From Erpobdella octoculata (lineage: Eukaryota; Annelida; Clitellata; Hirudinida; Erpobdellidae): a stretch of 64,000 bases of DNA. Every line of letters begins with the position of its first letter. Position 1 is the first letter of the stretch. The stretch is from assembly GCA_963978895.1 (NCBI GenBank), contig OZ022241.1, positions 26,516,073 to 26,580,072 on the forward strand, read 5' to 3'. Position numbers and translations under genes: made by a program. Under the pieces are notes generated by a model. It ran no database searches, was not told where the DNA came from, and saw nothing but the letters and a program-made list of their open reading frames with translations. This document shows, piece after piece, positions 25,659 through 36,885 of the stretch.

Positions 25659-25707
25659 AAATACTCATAAAAACAACCTCAGGTAATTCTTCTTGAACAT
25701 TCGACAT
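15286..25707 (-). CDS. CNOT4: CCR4-NOT transcription complex subunit 4 (E3 ubiquitin ligase), 16 coding exons
   Basis: Exons on the minus strand: 25,707-25,678; 25,173-25,105; 25,029-24,964; 24,897-24,851; 24,785-24,696; 24,607-24,460; 22,820-22,656; 22,593-22,526; 19,746-19,669; 19,582-19,305; 19,235-19,164; 18,981-18,739; 17,959-17,868; 17,715-17,496; 17,415-17,323; 15,524-15,286. All introns are GT-AG and the joins keep one frame: 1,998 bases, 665 residues. Residues 11-53 form the C4C4 RING (CPLCMEAFEVDD, CTCGYQICRFCWHRIRT, CPACRK). An RRM follows (KNLVFVVGLSQKLAD, FGKFGKIHKVVI, SASAYVTYLRPEDAL), then a C3H1 finger (C-x8-C-x4-C-x3-H). C-terminal conserved pieces are GFDPWDISSKGLAD, GWQDDLKALLPNINISF, SDPAIISTGVIT and a His-rich end. 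CNOT4 ubiquitinates ribosome- and NOT-associated targets in mRNA decay and translation quality control. The ATG gives MSNVQEELPE just before the RING. The 2.8-kb intron 8 holds Penelope repeats. No lesions seen. Confidence 0.95.
18060..18390. repeat. Intronic minisatellite, about 30-bp unit
   Basis: Around ten imperfect units of TTCATTACAGCCACCTTTAT followed by CATATGAGGC or CACATGAAGC, in the CNOT4 intron between exons 12 and 13. The open frame across it is a by-product of the periodicity. Confidence 0.9.
19912..21370 (+). mobile_element. Penelope-related repeat family A, copy 1 (in CNOT4 intron 8)
   Basis: Begins AGAACATGTCCTGACTGACT, then CCTAGGAACGTGAAATTTGG. Next come five or six tandem units of about 150 bp (TTTGGTTTCCAGGACCTCAA, ATGTGGGGTGGAAAATAGGG, AACTGCTACTCAAAAACTGT), then a GGGCCGGGCC-rich part, and it ends GCGAAGCCGCTACGGGCACT-GCTAGT. 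No coding capacity. The copy at 34.3-35.3 kb is joined directly to a Penelope-type ORF, which suggests that family A is its 3' region or a non-autonomous derivative. Confidence 0.8.
21622..22145 (-). repeat. Penelope-related repeat family B, copy 2
   Basis: ACTAGCGGAGGTACCCGGCG at the left, degenerate TTTCCCGCTCCCGGTCG units, a short TA tract at about 21,988-22,000, then the second half with GATCAGATGAATGGTGTAGC. It lies in CNOT4 intron 8 together with family A copy 1. Confidence 0.8.
22146..22365 (-). repeat. Family B, copy 3, ending in (CATA)n
   Basis: TTGCCCGGGGTTTTTAGAGG, CTCCCGTTTCCTTCCCGCTT, TAGATCCGATTCTTCATACA, then about 70 bp of CATA/GATA/CACA tetranucleotides. The same join to (CATA)n occurs at 29,818-29,830, so this microsatellite seems to be part of the element. 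Confidence 0.8.
23324..23686 (+). other. Unidentified open frame in CNOT4 intron, opposite strand
   Basis: A 120-codon frame (LRLVVKDLLELFNVHQSEMS, CINYNQECAAQWFKQHVLSL) with fairly balanced, protein-like composition, unlike the AT-driven frames around it. I do not recognise a family. It may be a fragment of a retroposed gene or chance. It lies antisense to CNOT4 between exons 6 and 7. Confidence 0.25.
25244..25613 (+). mobile_element. Dispersed SINE-like repeat (CATCATCAT...GGGTTGGACG type)
   Basis: CATCATCATTTATTTTTTTT, ACGTCCCTATTCCACGCTAT, GCTAGGGTTGGACG, later CGGATGCCCTTCCTGCGAAC and TAGTCGCCTTTTACGACACG. I know very similar sequence from abundant interspersed repeats in molluscs and other invertebrates. 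It sits in CNOT4 intron 1 and is followed by (TA)n at 25,614-25,657. The open frame across it is not a gene. Confidence 0.65.
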
Positions 25708-25719
25708 TGTTGAAATTTG

Positions 25720-28700
25720 ATTGGAGAATCTATAAATCATATCAAAATCAAATTTAATACAAGTATTTTACTTTTAAACCTAATTAAAAGAATATAAGCA
25801 ACTTTAACATTTGTAACAGGCACGGCACATACTAGCAACAAATGTAGATACAAAGAAATAAGTCATGTATTAAAATTTAAGTTTATTTGAATTTCAAGTG
25901 CTCTTTTGTGTAACACCTCAGAGCTCCTTTACAATAAATAAATAAATATAACAAAACAAATTGTATTATAAGCATCTCTCAACTTTTTATCCTTGCCTAA
26001 TCCCTAAATAATATATATTAATAATGATCTTTTTTTATCGTGCACGCGCAGGATCTTATGTACTTTTTCTCCACCTATGTCAACAATACAAAAGTATTCA
26101 TTTTATTATTTATACAATTATACATTTAGAGACGATCATGGTAAAAATCACAAATATAAAGTGCTAAATGATGTTTTTTGTGATATTGATAAAGTCAATG
26201 AGATTTAAGCTTTCATAAACTACAGGATCGAGCAGATTAATTGAAACAAGATGAAATTTTTTTAAACTCTTTTATCTGTCATTATTAAAATCCCTCAACC
26301 AATCACAAAACACGTTCTACACACTGCGCACCGCTCGCTAGACTGTGTTAAGAAGTAAAATACTAACAGTGTTGCCATTACAAATTATAAAAATATTGCC
26401 AAAGCAAGAAAAGCAAAAAATTTTTGTTTCAATTAATCTGTTTGATACTGTAAAATATGATAACTAAAAAATAAAAAACATAATCAAATCTAACTACAAA
26501 TCAGGAAGATAATTTTAAACAATAACATATAAGACCATCATAGTGCGCAGAACTGAATTATTTAAAAAAAATTCTTTTTACTTTTCACAAATTAACAATT
26601 ACTATAAATCCTAAGTTGTATTAGCCAAATAAAATATAAAATAATCTCTTTAACCAGACTGCTTGCGTCAAATATTTGGTATCGTATATTACCATGATAC
26701 GAGCAGCCTGCTCATCAAAAATTGAGAAACTTTATCAACTTTATGCAAATATTCAGCCATCTGCTAAACATTTAATAAAATTGCACAGAAAAAAAATCTG
26801 CCATCCACCATGACTAAAACACAGAACGAATTATTATTTTTAATCAATGGCTAAACTGACACGAGTACCACTTGTACCAGCAATGCCAAACTCTCTGGCA
26901 GCCAGGACCAAAGCCAGAGGTACCAACCTCTACTGGAGTTACAATCGCTAGAACATAGCAAATGAAACTATTTTATTTTTAAATTATCATTATTATTAAC
27001 CATCTCAAACAGAATGGCCAACAGGCCACTTACACCATTTGGATCAAAACATAAAATAAACAAAAGAAATGCCATGAAGAGTTCGAACAAAAGAGAAAGC
27101 AAAATGAGAAAATAGAAAAATGAAAAAGAGGAAGAGACAATGGTGAAACAGATGTTTAAATATAACGAAGCAGCGAGAAAATATTAAGGATAAAGAGGCA
27201 AAATAGTCGTGAAACACCCGCTTATAACATTATGCTAAAAACTTTGAAAAAAAAATGAAAGTAAACTCTTTGTAAAACTGGAGAAATGCAGTACAGGAAT
27301 GACAATTTTAGACACCTGTTTTTAACTAAAATTTTAAGAAAAATGATTAAATCTCATTTTATTATTGGCAACTCAGGCCACATGAAGCTATATCAATTTA
27401 ATGATATTATTTTTGACTAAATAAAATTATATGATAGCTTATTGAGCAACTCAACTTAATAAAGCTAGAAAGCATTTGAAGTCTCCTCGTAGCAAACAAA
27501 TCTCATACATAACATAAACTACATTACTACATAAAAATAAAAACAAATACATACTTAACAGAAGAAATCATTAAACAGCAACAATACATCATGCATTAAA
27601 ATTCAGGAGCTGCCTGCTAATGATCTTGATTTTCAAGCCATTATGACTGTGATCAACTATGTTTTTTTACAATGTTTATTTTTGACCATAAGATATATAA
27701 CGTCAGCCATTAGCCTCTCATTACAGCAGACGTTACCTAAGGCCTCTATCAACTTTGTCTAGAAAATCAGTTTTCTTATAATAAATAACGCTAATTATTA
27801 TTTATTCTAATAATTATTTAGTCCCTTACGGTGGTTTCTGCAGGCCGAATGACTTATGATTTATAACGAAGATTCGTTTGAGCAGAATCCTGAAATCAAC
27901 TTTTAACCATCTTTTCAAGATTCTTTTCAAATAGCTAGAGTGAGAGGTCTCAAACTTTCAGCATAAATGATGACAATACATTATTTAAAAAATTAATTTT
28001 TTCAAAAAGCATGTTTTTAAATTTTATTTGATTTACTTGTTTTACAACAACATATTTTACTCAGTATCTTAAAGTACCCCTACTATAGAACTATTATAAT
28101 TGTAGACTTTATTTTGTTAATTCGCTAAGCTAATATACTCAAATACTGAAGAAATCCTATTAAAGATCAAGAACTTCATAAGAACAGGCATTCACAATAA
28201 ACGAGGTGAATATATTGTTAATTTCCTAAACGTAAACATTACGATAGACTTTTCAAAAATATTTTTAGTGATGTTTGCAAGCAAAGAAAAGTGTAAAGTA
28301 TTGTAAAGTGTAAAGAAACAAGAAATCTGTCATATGGGAAATAATGAGCGAAAAGTCAATCAAACCAAAATATAAAAAGTTGAAACCACGTTTTCGTTCT
28401 ATTTCTTTCCAAATCATAAAAGAATTATGAAACAAAAAGTCCACCAGGAAACAACCGAGTTGTTGTGATAATAATAAAAGTACGTTGCGCCGTTGGTTTA
28501 CTATGGCGAGCCACCGGCCTTTACCGTAACAATATAATCCATAAAAATTCCATTTACTATATAACGTGTGTTTACTAACTTAACACAACCTGTGTGGAAT
28601 CAGTGCGGTCAAAGTAATCAACAAATAGCCCTTCTTCGTACAAAATTGATGAGACCGGAAATGACAATCATGAAAGAATAGATGGCGCTTAATATGCATT

Positions 28701-29150
28701 GCGAGCAATAGAAAACCTGATGTTTTGTCATAATTACATGAAATTGCTTTTTTAGTACTATTAATTTATAAAAACATGTAATCTCAGTATTACAAGTTTG
28801 GATAATCAATGCTTTCGTGGTGATTGCCAACAAGAACCGTCAAAGACTCCATGAAAATCGGGGCAATGAGTAAAAATCACAAAAATCACCTATCAAAATT
28901 AGATTTAATGGTTCAAAAAATTGTGGACTGGAGATTTTTTTAACTTAATAGAACTTGACATAAAAAATAAAATAAGCTAATAAATAATTTCAGACAAAAA
29001 ACTCACCAGAAGTTTCATTCAAATCAAATTTCAAATGTTCCAAATTTCAAATTTCCAATGCGCAAACAATATGGGTAAATTATAGGAAAAATTCAATACT
29101 GATGAATTGAGTCAATTTGTTAAATTGATTAATTTTGTGGGTTGTTTTAT
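25720..29150. other. Non-coding region upstream of CNOT4
   Basis: About 3.4 kb of AT-rich DNA without a convincing open frame. It should contain the CNOT4 promoter and perhaps a non-coding first exon, because a TATAG acceptor-like site lies just before the ATG exon (near 25,730). I could not fix a transcription start. A somewhat GC-richer segment is at 28,480-28,530. Confidence 0.5.
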
Positions 29151-29157
29151 AAGTTTA

Positions 29158-29657
29158 ACTAGGGGGGTACCCGGCGTTTTTAGAGGTTTTTCTTTCGTTT
29201 ATATCTCCTGGAACGTAAATTGGGGAGGGGGCAATGCCCTCTCCCCTGATTTTAAGAATTTGATTTTTTTACCTAGAATTTTAAATATGTTTTTTTAATT
29301 TTAATTTTACTTAACCTAGTGATGATTCAATGCGTATTGGAATCCTTTTTGCGCGTGTAGACAATTTGCCCCCGATTTCCAAAATTTAATTTTTTTTATC
29401 TAGAGTTAACTATATAATTTGATAATTTTAACTTTACTTAAACTCGTGATGATTCAATGCGTATTGGCAGGACCGTCGAGAGACCATTTCGGGACCCTGT
29501 GCTGAGGCATACGAGCCCCCATGAGAACCAAACAGTAGTGCCTAAAAAATGTAAATGTTCTTGCCCATTCACTAATTGGCAAATGGCGGGGAATTCTTCA
29601 TATAATTTTCTTAAATTTCATAAAAAACTGTTTATTGATAATGGATTTTTTATATAA
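29158..29657. repeat. Family-B-like remnants with a 100-bp direct duplication
   Basis: Begins GGTACCCGGCGTTTTTAGAG. It contains two diverged copies of TTTTAATTTTACTTAACCTA / GTGATGATTCAATGCGTATT, about 130 bp apart. No gene. Confidence 0.6.
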
Positions 29658-29827
29658 TAACTAGCGGGGGCACCCGGCGTTGCCCGGGATTTTTAAAGGT
29701 TTACCTAATGCGTTTCTTTTTCGCTCCCGTTTCCTTCCCGCTTGCGCTACCGCTTTCGGTCGTTATCCGTTCCCTGTCGCTTTCCCGCTCATTTTTCGCT
29801 CTCACTTCCCCCCCTAGATCCGATTCT
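29658..29827 (-). repeat. Family B, copy 4
   Basis: ACTAGCGGGGGCACCCGGCG, TTGCCCGGGATTTTTAAAGG, CTCCCGTTTCCTTCCCGCTT, then TAGATCCGATTCTACATACA running into (CATA)n. Confidence 0.85.
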
Positions 29828-30588
29828 ACATACATACATACATACATACATACATACATACATACATACATACATACATACATACATACATACATACATA
29901 CATACATACATACATACATACATACATACATACATACATACATACATACATACATACATACATACATACATACATACATACATACATACATACATACATA
30001 CATACATACATACATACATACATACATACATACATACATACATACATACATACATACATACATACATACATACATACATACATACATACATACATACATA
30101 CATACATACATACATACATACATACATACATACATACATACATACATACATACATACATACATACATACATACATACATACATACATACATACATACATA
30201 CATACATACATACATACATACATACATACATACATACATACATACATACATACATACATACATACATACATACATACATACATACATACATACATACATA
30301 CATACATACATACATACATACATACATACATACATACATACATACATACATACATACATACATACATACATACATACATACATACATACATACATACATA
30401 CATACATACATACATACATACATACATACATACATACATACATACATACATACATACATACATACATACATACATACATACATACATACATACATACATA
30501 CATACATACATACATACATACATACATACATACATACATACATACATACATACATACATACATACATACATACATACATACATACATA
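29828..30588. repeat. (CATA)n microsatellite, about 760 bp
   Basis: Roughly 190 essentially perfect tetranucleotide units. All frames on both strands are open (Thr-Tyr-Ile-His or Met-Tyr-Val-Cys repeats), so open frames here mean nothing. Confidence 0.98.
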
Positions 30589-30626
30589 CGTATGTATGTA
30601 TGTATGTATGTATGTATGTATGTATT
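30589..30626. repeat. (GTAT)n: inverted continuation of the (CATA)n array
   Basis: At 30,588 the strand switches from CATACATA to CGTATGTATGTA, so the tail is the complement of the preceding array and makes a short hairpin. It lies exactly at the 5' junction of the retrotransposon fragment. Confidence 0.9.
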
Positions 30627-32872
30627 TTTCCGAAAGAAACTCGAAGGAAATACATCAGTTTTGCCCAATTTCATTGTTAAACGTCGAGGGAAAGATATTT
30701 TTTGCTGTCCTTGCTCGGAGACTGACAAGCTATGTAATTCAAAACAATTACATCGACAGGTCTGTTCAGAAGGGAGGAGTGCCAGGAGTACCAGGATGCA
30801 TCGAACATTCGTCAGTGATCTGGGAAGCATTGAAAAGAGCTAAAGAAAATCGTCTCAGCTTGCACATTGTCTGGTTAGACTTTGCCAATGCTTATGGAGC
30901 CGTTCGTCACCAAATGTTGTGGAGAACTCTCAGATCGCATCATGTTCCAAATTTTGTGATAGAAATGTTGCAACAGTATTTCGGACATTTCAAATTGAGG
31001 TTGTCTACGTCCTCCTGTTCAACAGAATGGTTCCAGTTAGAAGTTGGTATAGCAATGGGCTGCTCAATTTCACCCATTCTCTTCGTATTAGCGATGCAGC
31101 TGCTTCTGAATGCAGTGGGTTCTCGCGTGGAGGAAGCTTACGTTGGCAAAGGTATCTTGATGCCATCGGTGAAGGCCTTCATGGATGATACAACTTTGGT
31201 TCTAAACAAATGTATCTCAATGCGACGGGCTCTTGATGCATTCAGCGGGCTGCTATCATGGTGCGGCATGAGTTTCAAGGCAACCAAGTCAAGAAGCTTA
31301 TCTCTGCGACGAGGCAAGATCGACGACAACATGACGTTTTCAGTTGCTGGCAACAGGATCCCAACATTGAGAGAAGAACCGGTTAAGAGCCTGGGAAGGT
31401 GGTATGACGATTCGCTTAACGACACTGGATGGTGTTCTGAGGTTCTTCGATCGGCATTTGAAGATATGAAGAAAATTGATGCGGCCCCACTCCAGAGCAG
31501 GTTCAAATTGTGGTTGCTTCAGTTTGTTCTATTACCGAGATTGCTTTGGCCTCTATCAATGTATGAGATGAGCTTACCATTGGTAGAAAAGCTAGAAAGG
31601 AAGATGAATAAATTTACAAGGAAATGGTTGGGTCTGCCTCCGGGATTTTCTTCGGTAGCTTTGTACAGCAAGACTGCCAAACTGAGGTTGCCACTGAAGT
31701 CTTTGGTTGAGGAGTTTAAGATAAACAAGATCCGTACGCAACTAATGCTGGATAACTCTTCGGATCAAAGAATTGTGGAGATGGGACCTCTTGTAAAGTC
31801 CGGAAAGAAATGGTTAGCCAGAAAGGAGATCACAGAAGCTGAAGCCTCTTTACGTTGGACAGAAAGAGTTGGGGCAGTTCAACAGGACAAACGGGGTCTC
31901 GGGTCAACCCATCGAATTTGGTGGTCAAAAGCCAGCACCAGTGAACGAACAAGTCTGGTCATTCAGGAAAGAAAGAAAGCTATCGAGTCCCAGAGAATGA
32001 TTAAGTTTGTTCAGTTATCTCAACAAGGAGACTGGACGACATGGGAAAATGCTGTTCAGCGTTCACTTTCTTGGAAAGACATTTGGCAATACACACCACT
32101 ACGTTTGTCTTTTTTGATTAGATCTGTTTATGATCAACTGCCGTCATCCAGCAATCTTCGAAGATGGAAGTTGAAAGACGATGATTCGTGCATGTTATGT
32201 GGGCAATCGGAGACTCTCATTCACGTTCTTTCCTGTTGTTCGTTTTCACTTTCACACGGGAGGTACACTTGGCGTCATAACCAAATACTCCGAAAATTGC
32301 TTGACTTCGTCAAAGAAGCGTGTAAGAAAGCAAAGACAAGAGGAATACAGCAGAAAAGGAAAATCTACTTTTTGAGAGAAGGCAATCTGAAGTTCCACAG
32401 GTTCAGATCTACAAGAGACTTTGAATGTGTGATGGGTGCTGCCGACGATTGGTCGGTTTCAGCTGATTTGGATGGCGAAAGAAAATTTCCAGAAGCCGTG
32501 AGATCTAGCGGCTTAAAGCCGGATATAATTGTATATTCCGACTTGGCCAAGACAATGTTCCTGATTGAACTCTCTGTGCCATGGGAAAGTAACATGGAAT
32601 CTAGCAATATTTTCAAAGAGGGAGAGATATAGGGATTTAGCATGTGATTTGAATGCCAAAGGGTTCAGGACTGAAATTTTTGCAGTCGAGGTTGGCGTTC
32701 GAGGGTTGGTTAGCAGCTCAATGTTAAAACTGCTGAAAGCTCTTGGTTTTTCAAACCGAGAAAAAACTCGAGCCATCAAGGAGATCTCCCAGACAGCTGA
32801 AGCTGCATCTTTTTGGATTTTCGCTAATAGAAAAAAGAAAGCGCTACAAGATGCACACGAAATGGTTTAGCC
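30627..32872 (+). pseudogene. Reverse transcriptase with restriction-like endonuclease
   Basis: Open from RT block 1 (CPISLLNVEGKIFFAVLARR) with motif A as VWLDFANAYGAVRHQMLW, motif B as VGIAMGCSISPILFVLAMQL and motif C as FMDDTT (31,178-31,189; Phe in place of Tyr/Ala before MDD is common in this group). A zinc knuckle follows at 32,189-32,240 (CMLCGQSETLIHVLSCC). The endonuclease core is PDIIVYSDLAKTMFLIELSV, followed by PWE. Near 32,610-32,632 one frameshift gives an early stop; the true C-terminus continues in another frame (KRERYRDLACDLNAKGF ... FAVEVGVRGL ... AAEAASFWIFANRK-like end) to the stop at about 32,870. The protein would nick target DNA and prime reverse transcription. It lacks its N-terminal DNA-binding domain. 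Confidence 0.85.
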
Positions 32873-33127
32873 TTGTTTACATTGGGCGATAATCGTTCCG
32901 GCGATTTCAAGTCTTGTTTCGAACAGTTTTCTGCTGAACTTTGAATTTTCGTGTTTCAAGTTAGGAATTTGGAAATTTTTCTCGCCGAAGAGCGTCCGCC
33001 TGATCAACGGACGTGGGCCCACCTCTCTCTTAAAAGCGTCAAGAAGTTTAAGGGCCGAAACGCTAAAAATGAGAGGTTCTTCTTCTGAAGACCTTCGGCG
33101 ACGAAAGCTCGCAAAGAGTTAAAACAC
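30627..33127 (+). mobile_element. R2/HERO-type non-LTR retrotransposon, 5'-truncated
   Basis: The element starts inside the reverse transcriptase domain and continues through a zinc knuckle and a C-terminal restriction-like endonuclease into a 3' region of about 250 bp ending AAGCTCGCAAAGAGTT. Both flanks are long (CATA)n arrays, the left one ending in inverted GTAT units. The domain order RT - CCHC - PD-D/E endonuclease separates it from APE-type LINEs. I place it in the R2/R4/HERO group; the clade needs a tree. Confidence 0.85.
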
Positions 33128-34060
<933 letters not shown>

Positions 34061-34258
34061 TACATAAATGAGCGAAAACGGGAACGGGAAGCCAACTGAG
34101 AGCTAAAAATAGAGCGGGAAAGGGAAAGCGACCGAGAACGGGAAAACAACCGGGAGCGGGAAAGCGACCGGGAAAGCGGAGAAGGAAACTGGAGCGAGAG
34201 AAACAAACATTAGAAAACCTCTAAAAACTCCGGGCAACGCCGGGTGCCCCCGCTAGTT
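34061..34258 (+). repeat. Family B, copy 5
   Basis: ATGAGCGAAAACGGGAACGG, several GGGAAAGCGACCGGGAGC units, then CGGGCAACGCCGGGTGCCCC-CGCTAGT. It is in the opposite orientation to copy 4; copies 4 and 5 bracket the whole 29.7-34.3 kb block as an inverted pair. Confidence 0.85.
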
Positions 34259-34269
34259 CATATATATAT

Positions 34270-35350
34270 ACTAGCAGTGCCCGTAGCGGCTTCGCTCGCA
34301 TGAAATTAGAGAATTTGAACCGTGCATACATAGTAGACTGCTGCACGGATCAATTTTTTAGGTCTCGGATCGGCCCGTCGACAACTTGGCCCAGCCCGTT
34401 TCAAAAACCGAAATTCCTGGCACAGCCCGTCTAATATGGGCTCGGCCCGTTTTTACAGGCCTAGAAGTTCTATATACTTGATGAAAAACTTCGGCCCGTC
34501 CCACCTTGACTTCAGGTTTAGCACTGCTCGTCTGAACACCCTAAAATCACAAAAATGTCTATATACTTGGTTAAAAATCTCGGCCCGTCCCACCTTGATT
34601 TAAGGTTTGGGCAGGGCCGTATGAAGACCCTAAAATAACGGCTTGGCCCATCCGTCCGGTGATAAACTGAACTCATCTACTTTTAACCGGCACAAAACCT
34701 CCAAATACTAATTTCCACATCTGTAGCACTTACACTTTTTAAGTAGCAGTTATTTTAAAATCAAATAACCCTTTTTCCACTTCACATTTGAGGTCCTGGA
34801 AACCGAATTTTCAAAAATTGTGAAACACGTATATCATTATTTTTAGAGTAGAAACTAAATACTAATTTAACTTTTGTAGCATTTAATGTTTTTGAGTAGC
34901 AGTTACATTAAAAACCAAATAACCTTATTTTCCACCCCACATTCGAGGTCCTGGAAACCAAATTTTAAAGAAATGGTAAAACACGTATATCTTTATTTTT
35001 AGAATAGAAACTAAATACTAATTTTTACATCTGTGGTATTTACAGTTTTTGAGTAGCAGTTACTTTAAAAAACAAATAACCCTATTTTCCACCCCACATT
35101 TGGAGTCCTGGAAACCAAATTTTCAAAAATTGCTAAAACACGTATTTTATTATTTTTGGAGTAGAAACTAAATACTAATTTTTACTTCTGTAGCATTCAC
35201 AGTTTTTGAGTAACAGCTACGTTACAAACCAAATAACCCAATTTTCCAACCCACATTTGAGGTCGGGAAACCGAATTTTCAAAAAATGAAGAAACATGTA
35301 TCTTTTTATTTTTCAAGAAGAATCCATATTATACCAAATTTCAAAATCTC
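34270..35350 (-). mobile_element. Family A, copy 2: apparent 3' region of a Penelope-like element
   Basis: Read on the minus strand it follows the stop codon of the Penelope-like ORF within a few bases and ends GCTAGTATATATATA at 34,270. It carries the family A tandem units (TTTGGTTTCCAGGACTCCAA and relatives) and the GGCCCGTC-rich part. Compared with copy 1 it lacks the GACTGACTGACTG 5' part. The join to the ORF lies within AATGAGGAGATTTTGAAATT, which copy 1 also contains. Confidence 0.75.
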
Positions 35351-35351
35351 C

Positions 35352-36872
35352 TCATTCACGAGGTGAATAGCTGTAGTTGTAGGTGTGTGTATGAATATAG
35401 GAAGGGGAGATAGTGTACGAGAAACGATAGAATTGGTTGAATTTATAGGTGTACAAGGTGTTTGGCGCGGGTGGTGTACGAATTAATGAAGTATAAATAG
35501 GAGAAAGTAACAGTATGTGTGTGGTAAGAAATAATGTTTTATTTGTGTCGATTACGACGCGAAGTAATGTTAGGGTTATTAATAATGTCAGAAGAGAGAT
35601 GCGTTGAGTGGTAGTATGGTCAGGGGGAGTGGAAAGTGAAGAGATAGCGACGATCGTGGCGTCAGGGTCAGAAGCAGGTGTCGGAGTGTGCGAAGGAAGC
35701 GTGGTGGGAAGCTGCGGAGGAAGACAAGATGCGGTGGTAGAAGCAATACTTGGTTCGAGTGTGGAAGTTTGGTTGGTATCAATGGGTGGGTGTTCTGTGG
35801 TCGAACTCGGTTTAGGCTCGCGTAGACTGTAGCCATGAAGTGAAGGGACCGAGTTGAGAACAGTACGTGAAGTTGTAGAACTAGAGTGTGTGTTCGATGG
35901 ATGTGGAGTTGCGTGTCCGTTGCCGTGACGAAACAATTGCAATGTCTGGTCGAAGTTTTCGTCTTGGACGTTCATCGTGGGTTTTATCTGCAATATGTAT
36001 AGAGCTTCGAGAATCTTCAATCGAACGGGATCGCCAGAGTACGTAAGCACGCTAGTATTTGAATCAGTAATGTTTCTGGTAAGTGGAATGACGTGGTCGT
36101 TGATGAAGTGGGAATGAATATTCCCACCCTGTACGTGCATGGTAAGTCGGCGAGATAAAGTAGTTCTAGTGTGGCCCACATATGAAGTTGTAGATTCGTG
36201 GTGAAGTGGGCAGCGAAACTGGTAGACGACGTTAGTTTTTTTGAGAAGGTTATGGCGTAGCAGGTTGTTTGGTGCAACTAGGTTGTGGGTTTTGAAACTT
36301 TTGTAGTAGATGCGAAATTGAAGAAGGTGGGAAGTGTCGATGATGGAAACGTGACGACGAATTATATCTCGTAGAATAGATTCATCGATTTTGTAGTTGT
36401 GATGCATTTGAGCGCGATAGTATAAAGGGACGATTCTGGGTTTTGGTGAGTCGGGCAGGCTTGTGAGGCGGTGTTTCTTGTTGAGAAAGGTGTTGACGGT
36501 GTTATCAACGAGATTTTGGGAAAAGTTGTTATTGATCAATAACTGTTTGATTTTATGAAGTTCGTGATGAAAGTGGACCCAATCCTCGGATACCTTGTAC
36601 GCTCGATGTAGATAGGATAGTATAGTGCTTTTTTTGTAGCGCTCGGTGCAGAACCCGTCGCCGTTTAATGTAGTGACACCAGAGGTGGGTTTAGTGTAGA
36701 CGTCTAATTGTAGCCGACTTTCGTAGGTAAATTGGAGTACGCTGTTAGCTTCGAGGGCGATCTTCAACTGCTTAAGATCGCTTAAATCGTCGACCGTGAT
36801 GAAAATGTCGTCAACGTAACGCGCGTACAGGTAGGGTCTTTTAAGATGGGTACTGAAGATGACGTTTTCCAA
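35352..36872 (-). CDS. Penelope-like retroelement: end of reverse transcriptase plus GIY-YIG endonuclease
   Basis: The 506-codon frame has no ATG at its start (first codon TTG after an upstream stop), so it is 5'-truncated. Residues 6-30 hold RT motif C (YARYVDDIFI). Residues about 50-190 are the RT thumb/linker (FTYE...LDVYTKP, GFCTERYKK, FLNKKHR...PKPRIVPLYY). Residues 213-256 match a GIY-YIG nuclease: VVYQFRCPLH, YVGHTRTTLSRRL, then an HxxxxH-like HSHFINDH. This order is diagnostic of EN-containing Penelope-like elements, which insert into AT-rich targets. After about residue 310 the protein continues for some 190 residues rich in Pro, Ser and Thr, longer than I expect for the family; this may be read-through into repeat sequence. 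The part that is present has no internal stops, so the insertion may be fairly recent. Confidence 0.85.
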   Translation of the reverse strand: MENVIFSTHLKRPYLYARYVDDIFITVDDLSDLKQLKIALEANSVLQFTYESRLQLDVYTKPTSGVTTLNGDGFCTERYKKSTILSYLHRAYKVSEDWVHFHHELHKIKQLLINNNFSQNLVDNTVNTFLNKKHRLTSLPDSPKPRIVPLYYRAQMHHNYKIDESILRDIIRRHVSIIDTSHLLQFRIYYKSFKTHNLVAPNNLLRHNLLKKTNVVYQFRCPLHHESTTSYVGHTRTTLSRRLTMHVQGGNIHSHFINDHVIPLTRNITDSNTSVLTYSGDPVRLKILEALYILQIKPTMNVQDENFDQTLQLFRHGNGHATPHPSNTHSSSTTSRTVLNSVPSLHGYSLREPKPSSTTEHPPIDTNQTSTLEPSIASTTASCLPPQLPTTLPSHTPTPASDPDATIVAISSLSTPPDHTTTQRISLLTLLITLTLLRVVIDTNKTLFLTTHILLLSPIYTSLIRTPPAPNTLYTYKFNQFYRFSYTISPSYIHTHTYNYSYSPRE

Positions 36873-36885
36873 GTTTATTACTTTC

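Noticed and set aside
29701..30830. Very long open frames of repeating Met-Tyr-Val-Cys or Thr-Tyr-Ile-His
   Set aside because: They are the translation of (CATA)n, open in every frame by periodicity. The plus-strand frame becomes real coding sequence only after about 30,627, where the retrotransposon RT begins.
30919..31506. Additional frames within the R2/HERO-type element on both strands
   Set aside because: Shadows of the RT frame, which has ordered RT motifs.
35588..36277. Alternative frames over the Penelope-like ORF
   Set aside because: Shadows; the 506-codon minus frame has the YVDD and GIY-YIG motifs.
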